The notes beneath the pieces were generated by a model. It did no database searches. It saw nothing but the letters and a program-made list of their open reading frames with translations, and was not told where the DNA came from. A stretch of DNA of 64,000 bases, from positions 1-64,000 of the forward strand of contig NZ_JAHLOQ010000002.1 of NCBI RefSeq assembly GCF_018917435.1, read 5' to 3'. This document shows positions 54,820 through 63,877 of this stretch, piece by piece. Position numbers and translations under genes: made by a program. Every line of letters begins with the position of its first letter. Position 1 is the stretch's first letter. This DNA comes from Intestinibacter bartlettii. Its GTDB lineage: Bacteria; Bacillota; Clostridia; Peptostreptococcales; Peptostreptococcaceae.

Positions 54820-55617
54820 TTATTTAAGGTTAAAAAACATCCCTTCATTGTTAGAACCTCCACCGCCTCTATATCCAAATCCAGTGTTTATGCGGTTTTG
54901 GCTTTCAATTATCTCGCTTGCAAATAATCTAAACGAGTCCATTTTATTGCTGTTATTAATATCTTCTGATAATATGGAAATATCATAACATGGTTTGTCC
55001 TGGCATCTTATCTTTGATTTTTCTATACTTAATATAAATGTTTCATTTGATTTTTTAAGTATATGTCTACCAAATGTAGTTATCCAAGTTACTAAAGATG
55101 CATTTAACATGTTTCCATCTTTTCCAATAGAATTCATCAAATACATTATAGACATTACTTCTGGGTCGATTGTTCCCCTTTGTTTCATCTCAGAGTAACC
55201 ATGTTCTACTATCGCTCCTACAGTAGTTCCTGTTGCTAGCCATTTTACAAAATCCTGAACTTGTCCTGTTGGGCTCAAGTATTTTATTATATTTGCCCCA
55301 ACTATCAATATTATTGAATAATATGATAATAGTGGCATATCTGTCTTATTGTTATTAGATATAAACTTGATTTTAGAAAATCCATATATCTCTGATAAAA
55401 TAGCAGCTATTTTAAATATTACATTCTCTACACTTATCTTTTTAGAATTATATTCTACAAGTAGTGTCTTTATATAAGGGTTATATCTAAAAAACTTTAT
55501 CCCATCTTCTTGTTTAAAAAACTCTTTTAATTTATTTTCATCTATTATAGAATGAGATAATTTTACTCTTATTCTCCCCTCGAGCATATGCTCAACTAAT
55601 ATTACTGGATAATTCAA
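54820..55617 (-). CDS. HMA2-like domain membrane protein
   Basis: A 265-residue protein of unknown function. Its N-terminal 80 residues match the fold pattern of HMA2 domains, with HMLEGRIR (10-17) in place of the HSxPGRxR seen in its neighbours. One or two hydrophobic segments (about 95-115, 125-140) follow, then a soluble region with CQDKPC and a Gly/Asn-rich end (GFGYRGGGGSNNEG). It follows the P1B ATPase gene by 15 bases. It may be a partner subunit or metal sensor of that pump. Confidence 0.75.
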   Translation of the reverse strand: MNYPVILVEHMLEGRIRVKLSHSIIDENKLKEFFKQEDGIKFFRYNPYIKTLLVEYNSKKISVENVIFKIAAILSEIYGFSKIKFISNNNKTDMPLLSYYSIILIVGANIIKYLSPTGQVQDFVKWLATGTTVGAIVEHGYSEMKQRGTIDPEVMSIMYLMNSIGKDGNMLNASLVTWITTFGRHILKKSNETFILSIEKSKIRCQDKPCYDISILSEDINNSNKMDSFRLFASEIIESQNRINTGFGYRGGGGSNNEGMFFNLK

Positions 55618-55632
55618 CTTGAAGTATCACCC

Positions 55633-57822
55633 CTATCTTTTATTTTCAATTTTTGAAAATAATAATCTCATTGAGTTTGAAACTACAAATATTGTACTTG
55701 AGTTGTGAAGTACTGCACCCCAAAATACTGGTAAAACTCCTGCTGCACTAAATACAAGACCCAAAGTATTTATTCCTATAACCAATCCAAAGTTTTCTTT
55801 TACTACTCTCATTGTTCTCTTAGATAAATTCATAACTGCTGGAAGTGCCATAGGGTCGTCTGTTTGTATTACTACATCAGATGTTTCTATTGCTGCATCT
55901 GTGCAACCTCCACCTAATGATACACCAACATCAGCATATGCAAGTGCTGGGGCATCGTTGATTCCATCTCCAACCATTATTACCTTAGAGTTTTTAGATT
56001 GTAATTTTAGTATAGTTTTTGCTTTGTCTTCTGGTAATAACTCTGCCTCATATCCATCTACTCCAACCTTACTTGCAACTATACTTGCTTGATCTTCTAT
56101 ATCACCTGTAAGTAGAAGAATTTCGTCAACACCTTGGTATCTTACGTTGTTAAGAGATTTTTTCATATTTTCTCTCATCTTATCTTGAATTCCTATTACT
56201 CCTAATAGTTCTTTGTTTTTAGCTACATAAACTATACTTTGACCTTTTGATTTTAATGTAAGAGCTTCATCTTCTAGAGTTATTTCTATATCATTTTCTT
56301 TTAAGAAACTTTTATTACCTACTCTTATTACATCTTCACCTATTTCTGTTTCAACACCTTTGGCTATATGAGTAATGACCTCTGAATGCATTGGTATTTT
56401 TATACCTTCACTTCTAGCTTTAGATAATATTGCACTTGCCATAGGATGCGCAGATGTTTCTTCTGCTGCTGATGCAATTTCAATTAACTCTCTTGAAGTT
56501 ATATCTTGTGCAGTTACTATATCTAAAACTTCTGGTTTTCCTTCTGTTAGGGTACCTGTTTTATCTAATATTAAAGTATCAGCTTCTGCTAATGCTTCTA
56601 TATAGTTTCCACCTTTAATTAAGATACCATTTTTAACTGCATTGTTTATTGTTGCTGAGAATGCAGTTGCTGTTGATAATTTTATACCGCATGAGTAATC
56701 TATTACCATCATATTTAATGCTCTAGTTGGACTCTTTGTTGCTAGATAAGTTGCCCCAGCCAAGAAGAAGTTAAATGGTATTAAGTAATTAGAGAACTTG
56801 TCAGCATAATCTTGTACTCTCGCTTTGTTACAAGCTGCATCTTCAACTAAGTTGATAATTCTTGCGACTACTGTATCATCCCCTGCTCTTTCTGTATCTA
56901 TAACTATATTTCCGTTTTTAACTAATGTTCCTGAATAAACTTCACTTCCGATTTTTTTGATATGTGGAACATATTCACCAGTTACAGCTGATTCGTCAAC
57001 TATAGCTTCTCCGTTTATTATTTTTCCATCAACGCATATTTTTTCACCAGTATGAACTACGATTTTGTCCCCTACTTTAACGTCTTCAACTGATATACGT
57101 TTAACAGCTCCATTATCATCTTGTTTCCAAACAAACTCTTCATTCAAATCAATCATATGTTTGATAGAATCCCTAGTTTTCTTCATAGTATAACTAGTCA
57201 TAAATTCTGCTATGTCTGATAATAAAATTATTGTAAGTGCTGAAGTTGAGTTTCCTAATAAAATACTAGCAACTATAGATGAAATTGTAAGTGTATCTGC
57301 ATTTGGTCGTCTATGTTTAATCATTCCACCAATTCCATCTTTAAATAGAGATTTAGTCAAGTATAATGCTCCCAGAGAACAAGGATTTAAAAATCTCTTG
57401 TAAATTGGATATATATCATCATATTTTGTCTTCTTTATTACTGAATATGCTATTAACCCTGCATTTAATACAAGTCTTTTACCGATGTCATTTACATCTT
57501 CTTCTCTTTCTCTTTCTATTATATTCGCTGCCTCTAACTCTCTATGTTGTTTATATGCATATAAGTAGTATTTATTTAATACTTCTGATATTAAATTTTT
57601 TAAATCAACTTCATCAATTCTTGTTTTATCAAAAACTATAAGTATGTTTTTTGTTATATTATTTATTGTTACTTTCTTCACAAATCCTAATTCTATTATA
57701 TCTTGTAAGATTTGTTGGTTAAATTCATTAAGATATCCTATAGCCTTACAATTCAAACGAATTCTTCCTGGCAATGAATGGACTATATTTAACTCAAACA
57801 AGTCTTTCTTTTGTCCAAACAC
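55633..57822 (-). CDS. P1B-like heavy-metal P-type ATPase with N-terminal HMA2 domain
   Basis: A 729-residue pump. The N-terminal 85 residues are an HMA2 domain with HSLPGRIR (15-22) and no CxxC. Then come hydrophobic segments, TGEYVP (281-286), the membrane motif DYSCGIKLSTA (SCG at 377-379 instead of CPC/CPx), the phosphorylated Asp420 in LDKTGTLTEGKP, the P1B-specific HP dipeptide in SAHPMASAI and GDGINDAPALA. The metal is unknown; the divergent SCG motif points away from classical Cu/Zn pumps. It is the third gene of a five-gene operon. Confidence 0.9.
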   Translation of the reverse strand: MFGQKKDLFELNIVHSLPGRIRLNCKAIGYLNEFNQQILQDIIELGFVKKVTINNITKNILIVFDKTRIDEVDLKNLISEVLNKYYLYAYKQHRELEAANIIEREREEDVNDIGKRLVLNAGLIAYSVIKKTKYDDIYPIYKRFLNPCSLGALYLTKSLFKDGIGGMIKHRRPNADTLTISSIVASILLGNSTSALTIILLSDIAEFMTSYTMKKTRDSIKHMIDLNEEFVWKQDDNGAVKRISVEDVKVGDKIVVHTGEKICVDGKIINGEAIVDESAVTGEYVPHIKKIGSEVYSGTLVKNGNIVIDTERAGDDTVVARIINLVEDAACNKARVQDYADKFSNYLIPFNFFLAGATYLATKSPTRALNMMVIDYSCGIKLSTATAFSATINNAVKNGILIKGGNYIEALAEADTLILDKTGTLTEGKPEVLDIVTAQDITSRELIEIASAAEETSAHPMASAILSKARSEGIKIPMHSEVITHIAKGVETEIGEDVIRVGNKSFLKENDIEITLEDEALTLKSKGQSIVYVAKNKELLGVIGIQDKMRENMKKSLNNVRYQGVDEILLLTGDIEDQASIVASKVGVDGYEAELLPEDKAKTILKLQSKNSKVIMVGDGINDAPALAYADVGVSLGGGCTDAAIETSDVVIQTDDPMALPAVMNLSKRTMRVVKENFGLVIGINTLGLVFSAAGVLPVFWGAVLHNSSTIFVVSNSMRLLFSKIENKR

Positions 57823-57850
57823 TTTCTATCACCCCATTTTATATTATTTA

Positions 57851-58228
57851 TTATATTGTTTTTATTGCTTCATTTAATTTTTGTTCTAAAGTATCTATTA
57901 CAAATTCAAGATTGTTTTGTCCATTTTCCTCAATTAATTTGAAATCCCCTAATACAATATCTATTACTTTATTTATCCATTTTATGATTTTTTCTTCATA
58001 TGTTTTTTTCGTATCATAATTTATAACTACACTGCCTGTAATATAATTAAATTCTACATCTTTTATTCCATCTAGCATTTTTAAACCTTGCACTACATAT
58101 TTATCGTAGTCTTTTGCTTCTTGTGGTATTTTTGATGCATTACTTACCTTAAGTCTTAATCTTCCTGGAATTGAATGTACTACTTTAAATTTTATAAAAT
58201 GTTTAATTATATGATTTTTTATATTCAT
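57851..58228 (-). CDS. Small HMA2 domain protein
   Basis: A 125-residue soluble protein made almost entirely of one HMA2-like domain. The motif HSIPGRLR lies at 18-25, and the strand FNYITGSVVINYD follows near 60-72. There is no CxxC. A charged helical C-terminus ends the protein. It lies 28 bases upstream of the ATPase gene. It could be a free version of the pump's N-terminal domain, acting as metallochaperone or regulator. Confidence 0.78.
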   Translation of the reverse strand: MNIKNHIIKHFIKFKVVHSIPGRLRLKVSNASKIPQEAKDYDKYVVQGLKMLDGIKDVEFNYITGSVVINYDTKKTYEEKIIKWINKVIDIVLGDFKLIEENGQNNLEFVIDTLEQKLNEAIKTI

Positions 58229-58257
58229 AATTTAATCGACGCTTCCTTCCTATGTCT

Positions 58258-58824
58258 TTAATTTGGTCTGTTAATAAGCCCATATAACCACCATAAGCAT
58301 GTTATTCCTCCTGGTCTAACTTCTGGTCTTGTTTTTATATCATAAATTGCATATGTTCCTAGTAATAACATTACAGATGATTTTAAATCTAAAATCCCAT
58401 TAGTTTTTTCATATATTGTATGACTTAAACTATCTAGTATATCTGTACTTTCTTTAGTTATTAATGACCTATTTTCATTATGCGCTTCTTCTTCTAATCC
58501 TAATACTTTTAATATTATTCCTATTATTAACATAGGTTGTATTGTTTCTTCTTTATATTTTATAAGTACAGTTCCTATACATGGATTTACTGATATATCT
58601 GTTATTCCCGGTATTTGAGAAAATGTATTCAATAAAGCTTGTTTTCCTTGTGGATTATCTTTTAATACTTTACATTGGATTCTTATTCTCCCTGGCATAG
58701 AGTGTTTAACTTCTAATATATCTTTGAAATTTGGCAATTTAGGTTTATATTGATCCTTTTCTTCATCAGAAGACAGTAAAAAACCCGAAACTAAAACCAA
58801 TGCTGCTATTAAATTACTGTTCAT
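58258..58824 (-). CDS. HMA2 domain protein with terminal membrane segments
   Basis: A 188-residue protein that opens the cluster. A hydrophobic N-terminus (1-18) precedes an HMA2-like domain with HSMPGRIR (41-48) and VNPCIGTVLIKY. The C-terminal part contains two hydrophobic segments (about 148-160, 170-185). AGGAGG precedes the ATG. The upstream gap contains a long hairpin with a Fur-like loop. Function unknown. Confidence 0.76.
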   Translation of the reverse strand: MNSNLIAALVLVSGFLLSSDEEKDQYKPKLPNFKDILEVKHSMPGRIRIQCKVLKDNPQGKQALLNTFSQIPGITDISVNPCIGTVLIKYKEETIQPMLIIGIILKVLGLEEEAHNENRSLITKESTDILDSLSHTIYEKTNGILDLKSSVMLLLGTYAIYDIKTRPEVRPGGITCLWWLYGLINRPN

Positions 58825-58916
58825 CGCTAACCTCCTGTCGAAATAACTGTTCTTTTTATTTTACCACATTTTTCCTTAAAGCGCGACATAATATATTGTT
58901 ATCAAGTTATTACACA

Positions 58917-58971
58917 AATAGCCTGTATTTAATACGATGATTATCATTTTCGTATGTAAATACAGGCTATT
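58917..58971. repeat. Long hairpin with a Fur-box-like loop
   Basis: AATAGCCTGTATTTA pairs with TAAATACAGGCTATT (15 bp), continued by ATACGA/TCGTAT (6 bp) after a single bulged G. The loop contains TGATTATCATTT, which reads AAAATGATAATCAT on the minus strand, close to the Fur core GATAATGATAATCAT. It lies between the kinase stop and the HMA2 operon. Flanking T-runs are weak, so it is a poor terminator. Confidence 0.6.
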
Positions 58972-59011
58972 TTAAAACATATATCTATTATTTTATTTTA
59001 ATTTTAATTGT

Positions 59012-62000
59012 TTATATTTTTTCTATGCCAGAATCAACTGGTAATATAATAGTAAATTTAGTTCCTTTATTTATTTCACTTTCAACATATATTTCACCAT
59101 TATGCATATCTATTATATGTTTAGTTATAGTAAGTCCTAGTCCACTTCCACCTTTAACTTCAGTATGTTCATCTACTACTTGGTTAAATCTATCAAATAT
59201 AGACTTATGATATTGTTTTTCTATTCCTATTCCAGTATCCTCTACTATTATTTTTACTTTTTCACCTAAGTCTTGTATATCTACTTTTATCTGACCTCCA
59301 ACTGGCGTAAACTTTGATGCATTACTTAATAAGTTTACAATACATCTTTCTATCTCAGTTCTATCACATTTTATTATTTTTTCTTCTGTATTAGTATCTA
59401 TGATTAAATCTAATCCATTTGATTCTATTGCATCTTTAAGGCTAAGTGCAGTTTCTTCAACTATATATACTATATCTTCATCTTTTATATTTATCTTATA
59501 CTTACCATTTTCAATTTTTGTAGTATCAATTATATTATTAATTAAGTTTAATAACCTTTTAATATTTTTATTCATAACTATCATGTATTCGTCTATTTTT
59601 TCTTTTGATATACCTCTCTCAGACTTATTTAAGTTAGTTATCAATTGTTCTACAGAACTTATTACATTTAATGGTGTTCTAAGTTCATGTGATAAGTTTA
59701 TAAAGTAATTATTTTTATTTCTCTCTACTTCTATAATTTTATCGAAAAGTTTCTTGTTAGTTTCCATTTCACTTGTAAGTGCTCTTGTTCTAACTTCTAC
59801 TAAATTATCTAATTTTTTTACCTTATTACTGTTATAAGTAATTAATAATACTATCATCATAATATATAATATTATTGCTCCTTCACTTTTCCAAATTGGT
59901 GGCTTTATTGTGAAGGTAATTGAATGTTCTTCTCCCATAATCCCATTTTGACTTCTGCCCTTTATCTTAAATGTATATTTTCCTGGAGCTAATTTATTGA
60001 ATAAAACTTCATTACTGCTAGTAGATACCCACTCGTCCATACTTCCCTCTAATTTATAATAAAACTTTAGATTGTTATTATTTCTGTATTGAGGTATAAA
60101 GTAATTTATTTTTATATCATTTTGGTCGTATTTTAAATCTAAATTATCTATCGTCTTAAATTTTTCTCCCCCTACAAGAAAACTTTCAAATGTAATTGTA
60201 GGTTCATAAGACGAATATAACTCATCTTCTTCATCTGGATTAAAAATATTTAAACCTTTTATTCCTCCAAATATAAACTCTCCATCTTTAGTTTTATATT
60301 CAGATTTATCGTTAAATTCATTACTTTGTAATCCTTCAGTACTGCTCAAATTTCTAAATTCATGTGTCTTTAAATCAAATTTTGAGATTCCATTGTTTGT
60401 ACTTACCCATGGATTCCCATCATTATCGATTAATATACCATAGACTGTGTTATTACAAAGGCCATCTTCATCTGTATACCTAATATATGTACCATTAGAT
60501 CTGTCAAATTTAACTAGACCATCACTTGTTCCTACCCATAATATATTGCCATTTCCTTCAACTATACATTTTACAGTGTTTACTTCCTCTTTTGTTTCAT
60601 GATCAAAAATTTTATAAACTTCACTTTTATTTTTGTCTATATCTATTTTTATTAGACAACCAGCTATATAATTTCCTAGCCAGTACTTTCCATCTGAATC
60701 CTCATAAATTTCTTGTATATGAGTATCCTCTACCTTATCTCTTAGGGTTTCATCAAATATATGTATTAATCTTTGAGTTTTTATATCTAAAATACTTACT
60801 CCTTCTTGAGTCCCTATCCATAAATAACCTCTACTATCAACCAACAGTGATTCTATAGCATTACTTTTTAATCCATCATTCATAGTATATTTTTTTATCT
60901 TCATAGTTTTTCTATCAATTTGGTTTAATCCATAATCTGTTCCTACCCATACAGTATTGCCACTTCCCTCTATAACTCTTATAAAATTACTCGTTAGATT
61001 GTACTCCCCATCTCCTGATAAAACTTTTGAGTATTTATTATTTTTTCTATCCATTATATTTAATCCTCTATCTCTAGTTCCTATCCATAAAAGTCCATCA
61101 TCATCTTCATATATACCTTGAATTACATCAGAACTTAAAGAGTTTTGATTTAAAGGATCACTTTTATATTGAGTTATTTTATTATTTGGATCAAATATAT
61201 TTATCCCTGTATATGTTCCAACCCAAATTAATCCTGTACTGTCTTGCATTAATGAATATATGTTATCGTCTAATAGGCTGTTTGAATCATAATTATTATA
61301 ATATGTATAAAATTTATCGTCCCCTAAATATTTACATAATCCAGAATCTGTCCCTATCCATATTGTTCCATTTTTATCTTGTATTATAGATTTGGTTGAA
61401 TTTGATGGGATAGTTGTATCATCATTTTTATCATGATAATATCTTATAACTTTATTGGTTTCACCTTTTTTTACAATTATCTTTATCAATCCATTATTAG
61501 TAGTAGAAACCCAAATATTATTTTGATTATCAATAAATATCGAGTCTATTCTATCATCTTTTACTGACTCTTTACTTTCATTTGAAATGTATTGGGTAAT
61601 TTTCATTGTATCCCTATCCATCTTAATTAAGCTTTTATTTGTACCTATCCATATATTATGGAAATTATCTTCTGCAATATCCATTATATCCTCTTGGCTA
61701 AATACTTCATTTTCATTTAAAGAAATTTTAAATTTATCAAGATTTTCATCATAAAAATAAACATTATCTTGTGTTATAACTAACACAGTTCCTTTTTTAG
61801 TTAATAAAATTCCCCTCACTTTATAAAATGGATTACCATCCTCATCAAATTCAAAATTTGTTATTTCATCTGTTTTTAAATTTATTTTACTTATACCCTT
61901 ATTTGTTCCAACCCAAAGATTATTATATTCATCTTCTTGAAGGCTTAATATATAATTGTTAATTATTGAATTTTTTTTATTTTTATCAGCTTTATAAACC

Positions 62001-62224
62001 TTCATCTTAAAGCCATTATATCTATTTAACCCTTCATTTGTACCTATCCATACATAACCCTGACTATCTTGATATATTGTTTGGGCATTTGATTGCGATA
62101 ACCCATCTTCAATAGTTATATGTTTAAAATTTATGTGTTGCTGTGCTTCTGATTTAGTAGTTAATATAGTCATAAAAACTACTGTTATTAAAAACGCCAA
62201 AATCCCCTTTTTTATATTGATCAC
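59012..62224 (-). CDS. Propeller-type sensor histidine kinase (Reg_prop, Y_Y_Y, HisKA, HATPase)
   Basis: A very large membrane kinase of 1070 residues. After a signal-peptide-like start, about a dozen Reg_prop repeats (pattern GYVWIGTNEGLNRYN, LWIGTRDRGLNIMD) form extracellular beta-propellers. A Y_Y_Y domain follows (KFYYKLEGSMDEWVST), then a membrane helix, HisKA with INLSHELRTPLNVISS, and HATPase_c with VEDTGIGIEKQY and GGSGLGLTI. There is no receiver or output domain and no regulator gene next to it. I prefer the GTG at 62224; an ATG 48 bases upstream has no ribosome site. This architecture is commonest in Bacteroidetes. Confidence 0.88.
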   Translation of the reverse strand: MINIKKGILAFLITVVFMTILTTKSEAQQHINFKHITIEDGLSQSNAQTIYQDSQGYVWIGTNEGLNRYNGFKMKVYKADKNKKNSIINNYILSLQEDEYNNLWVGTNKGISKINLKTDEITNFEFDEDGNPFYKVRGILLTKKGTVLVITQDNVYFYDENLDKFKISLNENEVFSQEDIMDIAEDNFHNIWIGTNKSLIKMDRDTMKITQYISNESKESVKDDRIDSIFIDNQNNIWVSTTNNGLIKIIVKKGETNKVIRYYHDKNDDTTIPSNSTKSIIQDKNGTIWIGTDSGLCKYLGDDKFYTYYNNYDSNSLLDDNIYSLMQDSTGLIWVGTYTGINIFDPNNKITQYKSDPLNQNSLSSDVIQGIYEDDDGLLWIGTRDRGLNIMDRKNNKYSKVLSGDGEYNLTSNFIRVIEGSGNTVWVGTDYGLNQIDRKTMKIKKYTMNDGLKSNAIESLLVDSRGYLWIGTQEGVSILDIKTQRLIHIFDETLRDKVEDTHIQEIYEDSDGKYWLGNYIAGCLIKIDIDKNKSEVYKIFDHETKEEVNTVKCIVEGNGNILWVGTSDGLVKFDRSNGTYIRYTDEDGLCNNTVYGILIDNDGNPWVSTNNGISKFDLKTHEFRNLSSTEGLQSNEFNDKSEYKTKDGEFIFGGIKGLNIFNPDEEDELYSSYEPTITFESFLVGGEKFKTIDNLDLKYDQNDIKINYFIPQYRNNNNLKFYYKLEGSMDEWVSTSSNEVLFNKLAPGKYTFKIKGRSQNGIMGEEHSITFTIKPPIWKSEGAIILYIMMIVLLITYNSNKVKKLDNLVEVRTRALTSEMETNKKLFDKIIEVERNKNNYFINLSHELRTPLNVISSVEQLITNLNKSERGISKEKIDEYMIVMNKNIKRLLNLINNIIDTTKIENGKYKINIKDEDIVYIVEETALSLKDAIESNGLDLIIDTNTEEKIIKCDRTEIERCIVNLLSNASKFTPVGGQIKVDIQDLGEKVKIIVEDTGIGIEKQYHKSIFDRFNQVVDEHTEVKGGSGLGLTITKHIIDMHNGEIYVESEINKGTKFTIILPVDSGIEKI

Positions 62225-62358
62225 TCTACTTTCTATAATAAATATTTTTAATAATATTTTATAAAATATCATTTAAAAGTTCAATGTTTTAATATTTTAT
62301 ATCTATATATAATATCTTTTATTTCGATTTTTTTCGATTATTATCAATAAAAATCAAC

Positions 62359-62405
62359 AAAAATAGCACTGATATAGAGTCTTCTCTATTTCAGTGCTAT
62401 TTTTA
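62359..62405 (-). terminator. Terminator after the second MATE gene
   Basis: AAAATAGCACTGA pairs with TCAGTGCTATTTT around a smaller inner stem (ATAGAG/CTCTAT), with flanking A and T runs. Confidence 0.85.
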
Positions 62406-62419
62406 ATCTATTATAAGTC

Positions 62420-63787
62420 TTATACTATTCCGTCATTTAATTCTTCTTTTAATCTGTATTCTTTATCTATTTTCTTCATTTTTATAAAATAAGTCAACAT
62501 AAGAGGTACACATGCAGATATCCACGCAATTGGATCTGATAAACATATACCTGTAAATCCTATAACTTTTGGTAATGTAAATGCTACTAAAGCTCTTGCA
62601 CCTAACTCAAAGAAACCTGCCATCATAGGTACAAATGATTCTCCCATACCTTGAAGTACATTTCTATACACAAATATAAATCCTAATGGTATAAAGAATA
62701 TTGCAGCATAGTTTAGTACTTGTTGAGCATAGTCAAATATTTCTTGTGTTGGATTTTCTATAAATAATATTACAAAATACTTACCAAGTGTAACTAAAGC
62801 AACTCCAGCTATTAAACTTGTTATTACTGAAACAACATTCATTATTTTTATTCCGTGTTTTATACGATCAAATCTTCCAGCACCTAAATTTTGTCCTGCA
62901 TAAGTTGCAACTGTAACACCGAAAGATATTGATGGTTGCATTACTAGTTGAAGAACTTTTGATGCTGCTGTATAAGAAGCTATTACTATGGAACCAAATG
63001 TATTTATAGCACTTTGAATTATTATTACACCTACAGCCGTTACTGAGAATTGCATTGCCATTGGTATTGCTACTTTTAAGTGGTTAGTATAATAGCTTTT
63101 TTCAACTTTGAAATCTTCTTTTTTAAGTCTTAATATTTTATATTTCTTATAGCTATATACTAAACAAAGTACTCCAGATACTCCTTGTGCTATATTAGTT
63201 GCATATGCAGCCCCTGCAACACCCATATTGAAGTTTATTATGAAAACTAAGTCTAATATTACATTTAAAACTGATGCTACTATTAAGAAATATAGTGGAG
63301 TTTTACTATCTCCTAATGCTCTTAATATCCCTGCAGCCATATTATATGCTGTTTGAGTTATTATTCCTGCATAAATTATTGTAATATACACTCTAGCATC
63401 TTCGTAAATATTTTCTGGTGTATTCATCATATTAAGAAGTGGTTTTACTGCTAATAATGCTATTCCTGTTATGATTACTGTTAATACTACAGTAAGAGTT
63501 AGATTACTCGCTACTGCTTTTTTTACTCCGTTGTCGTCCTTTGCTCCGAACTTTTGTGATACTAATACTGCAAATCCACTTGTAAGTCCTAATACTAAAC
63601 CATTAACTAAGAAAAATAGTGAGTTACATGCACCTAATGCTGCAAGAGCATTAACTCCTACAAATCTTCCTACTATTATAGTATCGACCATACTGTAAAG
63701 CTGTTGAAATATATTTCCAATTAAAAGTGGTATAGTAAAATAGATAAATATTTTTAGGGGATTTCCCTTTGTCATATCATTAGTCAT
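62420..63787 (-). CDS. MATE family efflux transporter
   Basis: A 455-residue, 12-helix MATE exporter of the DinF/NorM-like bacterial group. Typical segments are QQLYSMVDTIIVGRFVGVNA, NSLFFLVNGLVLGLTSGFAV and LGDSKTPLYFLI. GGGAGGAAG precedes the ATG. A small upstream ORF overlaps its start and a hairpin lies ahead of that, so expression is probably controlled in the leader. Confidence 0.93.
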   Translation of the reverse strand: MTNDMTKGNPLKIFIYFTIPLLIGNIFQQLYSMVDTIIVGRFVGVNALAALGACNSLFFLVNGLVLGLTSGFAVLVSQKFGAKDDNGVKKAVASNLTLTVVLTVIITGIALLAVKPLLNMMNTPENIYEDARVYITIIYAGIITQTAYNMAAGILRALGDSKTPLYFLIVASVLNVILDLVFIINFNMGVAGAAYATNIAQGVSGVLCLVYSYKKYKILRLKKEDFKVEKSYYTNHLKVAIPMAMQFSVTAVGVIIIQSAINTFGSIVIASYTAASKVLQLVMQPSISFGVTVATYAGQNLGAGRFDRIKHGIKIMNVVSVITSLIAGVALVTLGKYFVILFIENPTQEIFDYAQQVLNYAAIFFIPLGFIFVYRNVLQGMGESFVPMMAGFFELGARALVAFTLPKVIGFTGICLSDPIAWISACVPLMLTYFIKMKKIDKEYRLKEELNDGIV

Positions 63788-63836
63788 AATTCTTCCTCCC
63801 TCTATTATTTAATTTTTTTAAATTTAATAATTGCAT
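63780..63836 (-). CDS. Upstream ORF (18 codons) overlapping the MATE start
   Basis: Encodes MQLLNLKKLNNRGRKNYD from an ATG eight to nine bases after AAGGAGG, a better site than that of many genes here. Its stop lies within the first codons of the MATE gene, so ribosomes leaving it would be at the MATE start. This suits translational coupling or attenuation. Confidence 0.5.
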   Translation of the reverse strand: MQLLNLKKLNNRGRKNYD

Positions 63837-63841
63837 AAAAA

Positions 63842-63877
63842 GACCCTCCTTATTATTACTCTAATAAAGAGAGCCCT
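63842..63877 (-). promoter_or_regulatory. Leader hairpin before the second MATE gene
   Basis: On the minus strand GGCTCTC can pair with GAGGGTC (with two G-U pairs), sequestering the ribosome site of the upstream ORF and followed by TTTTT, so it could also act as a terminator. The remaining bases to the window end show no gene. Confidence 0.4.
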
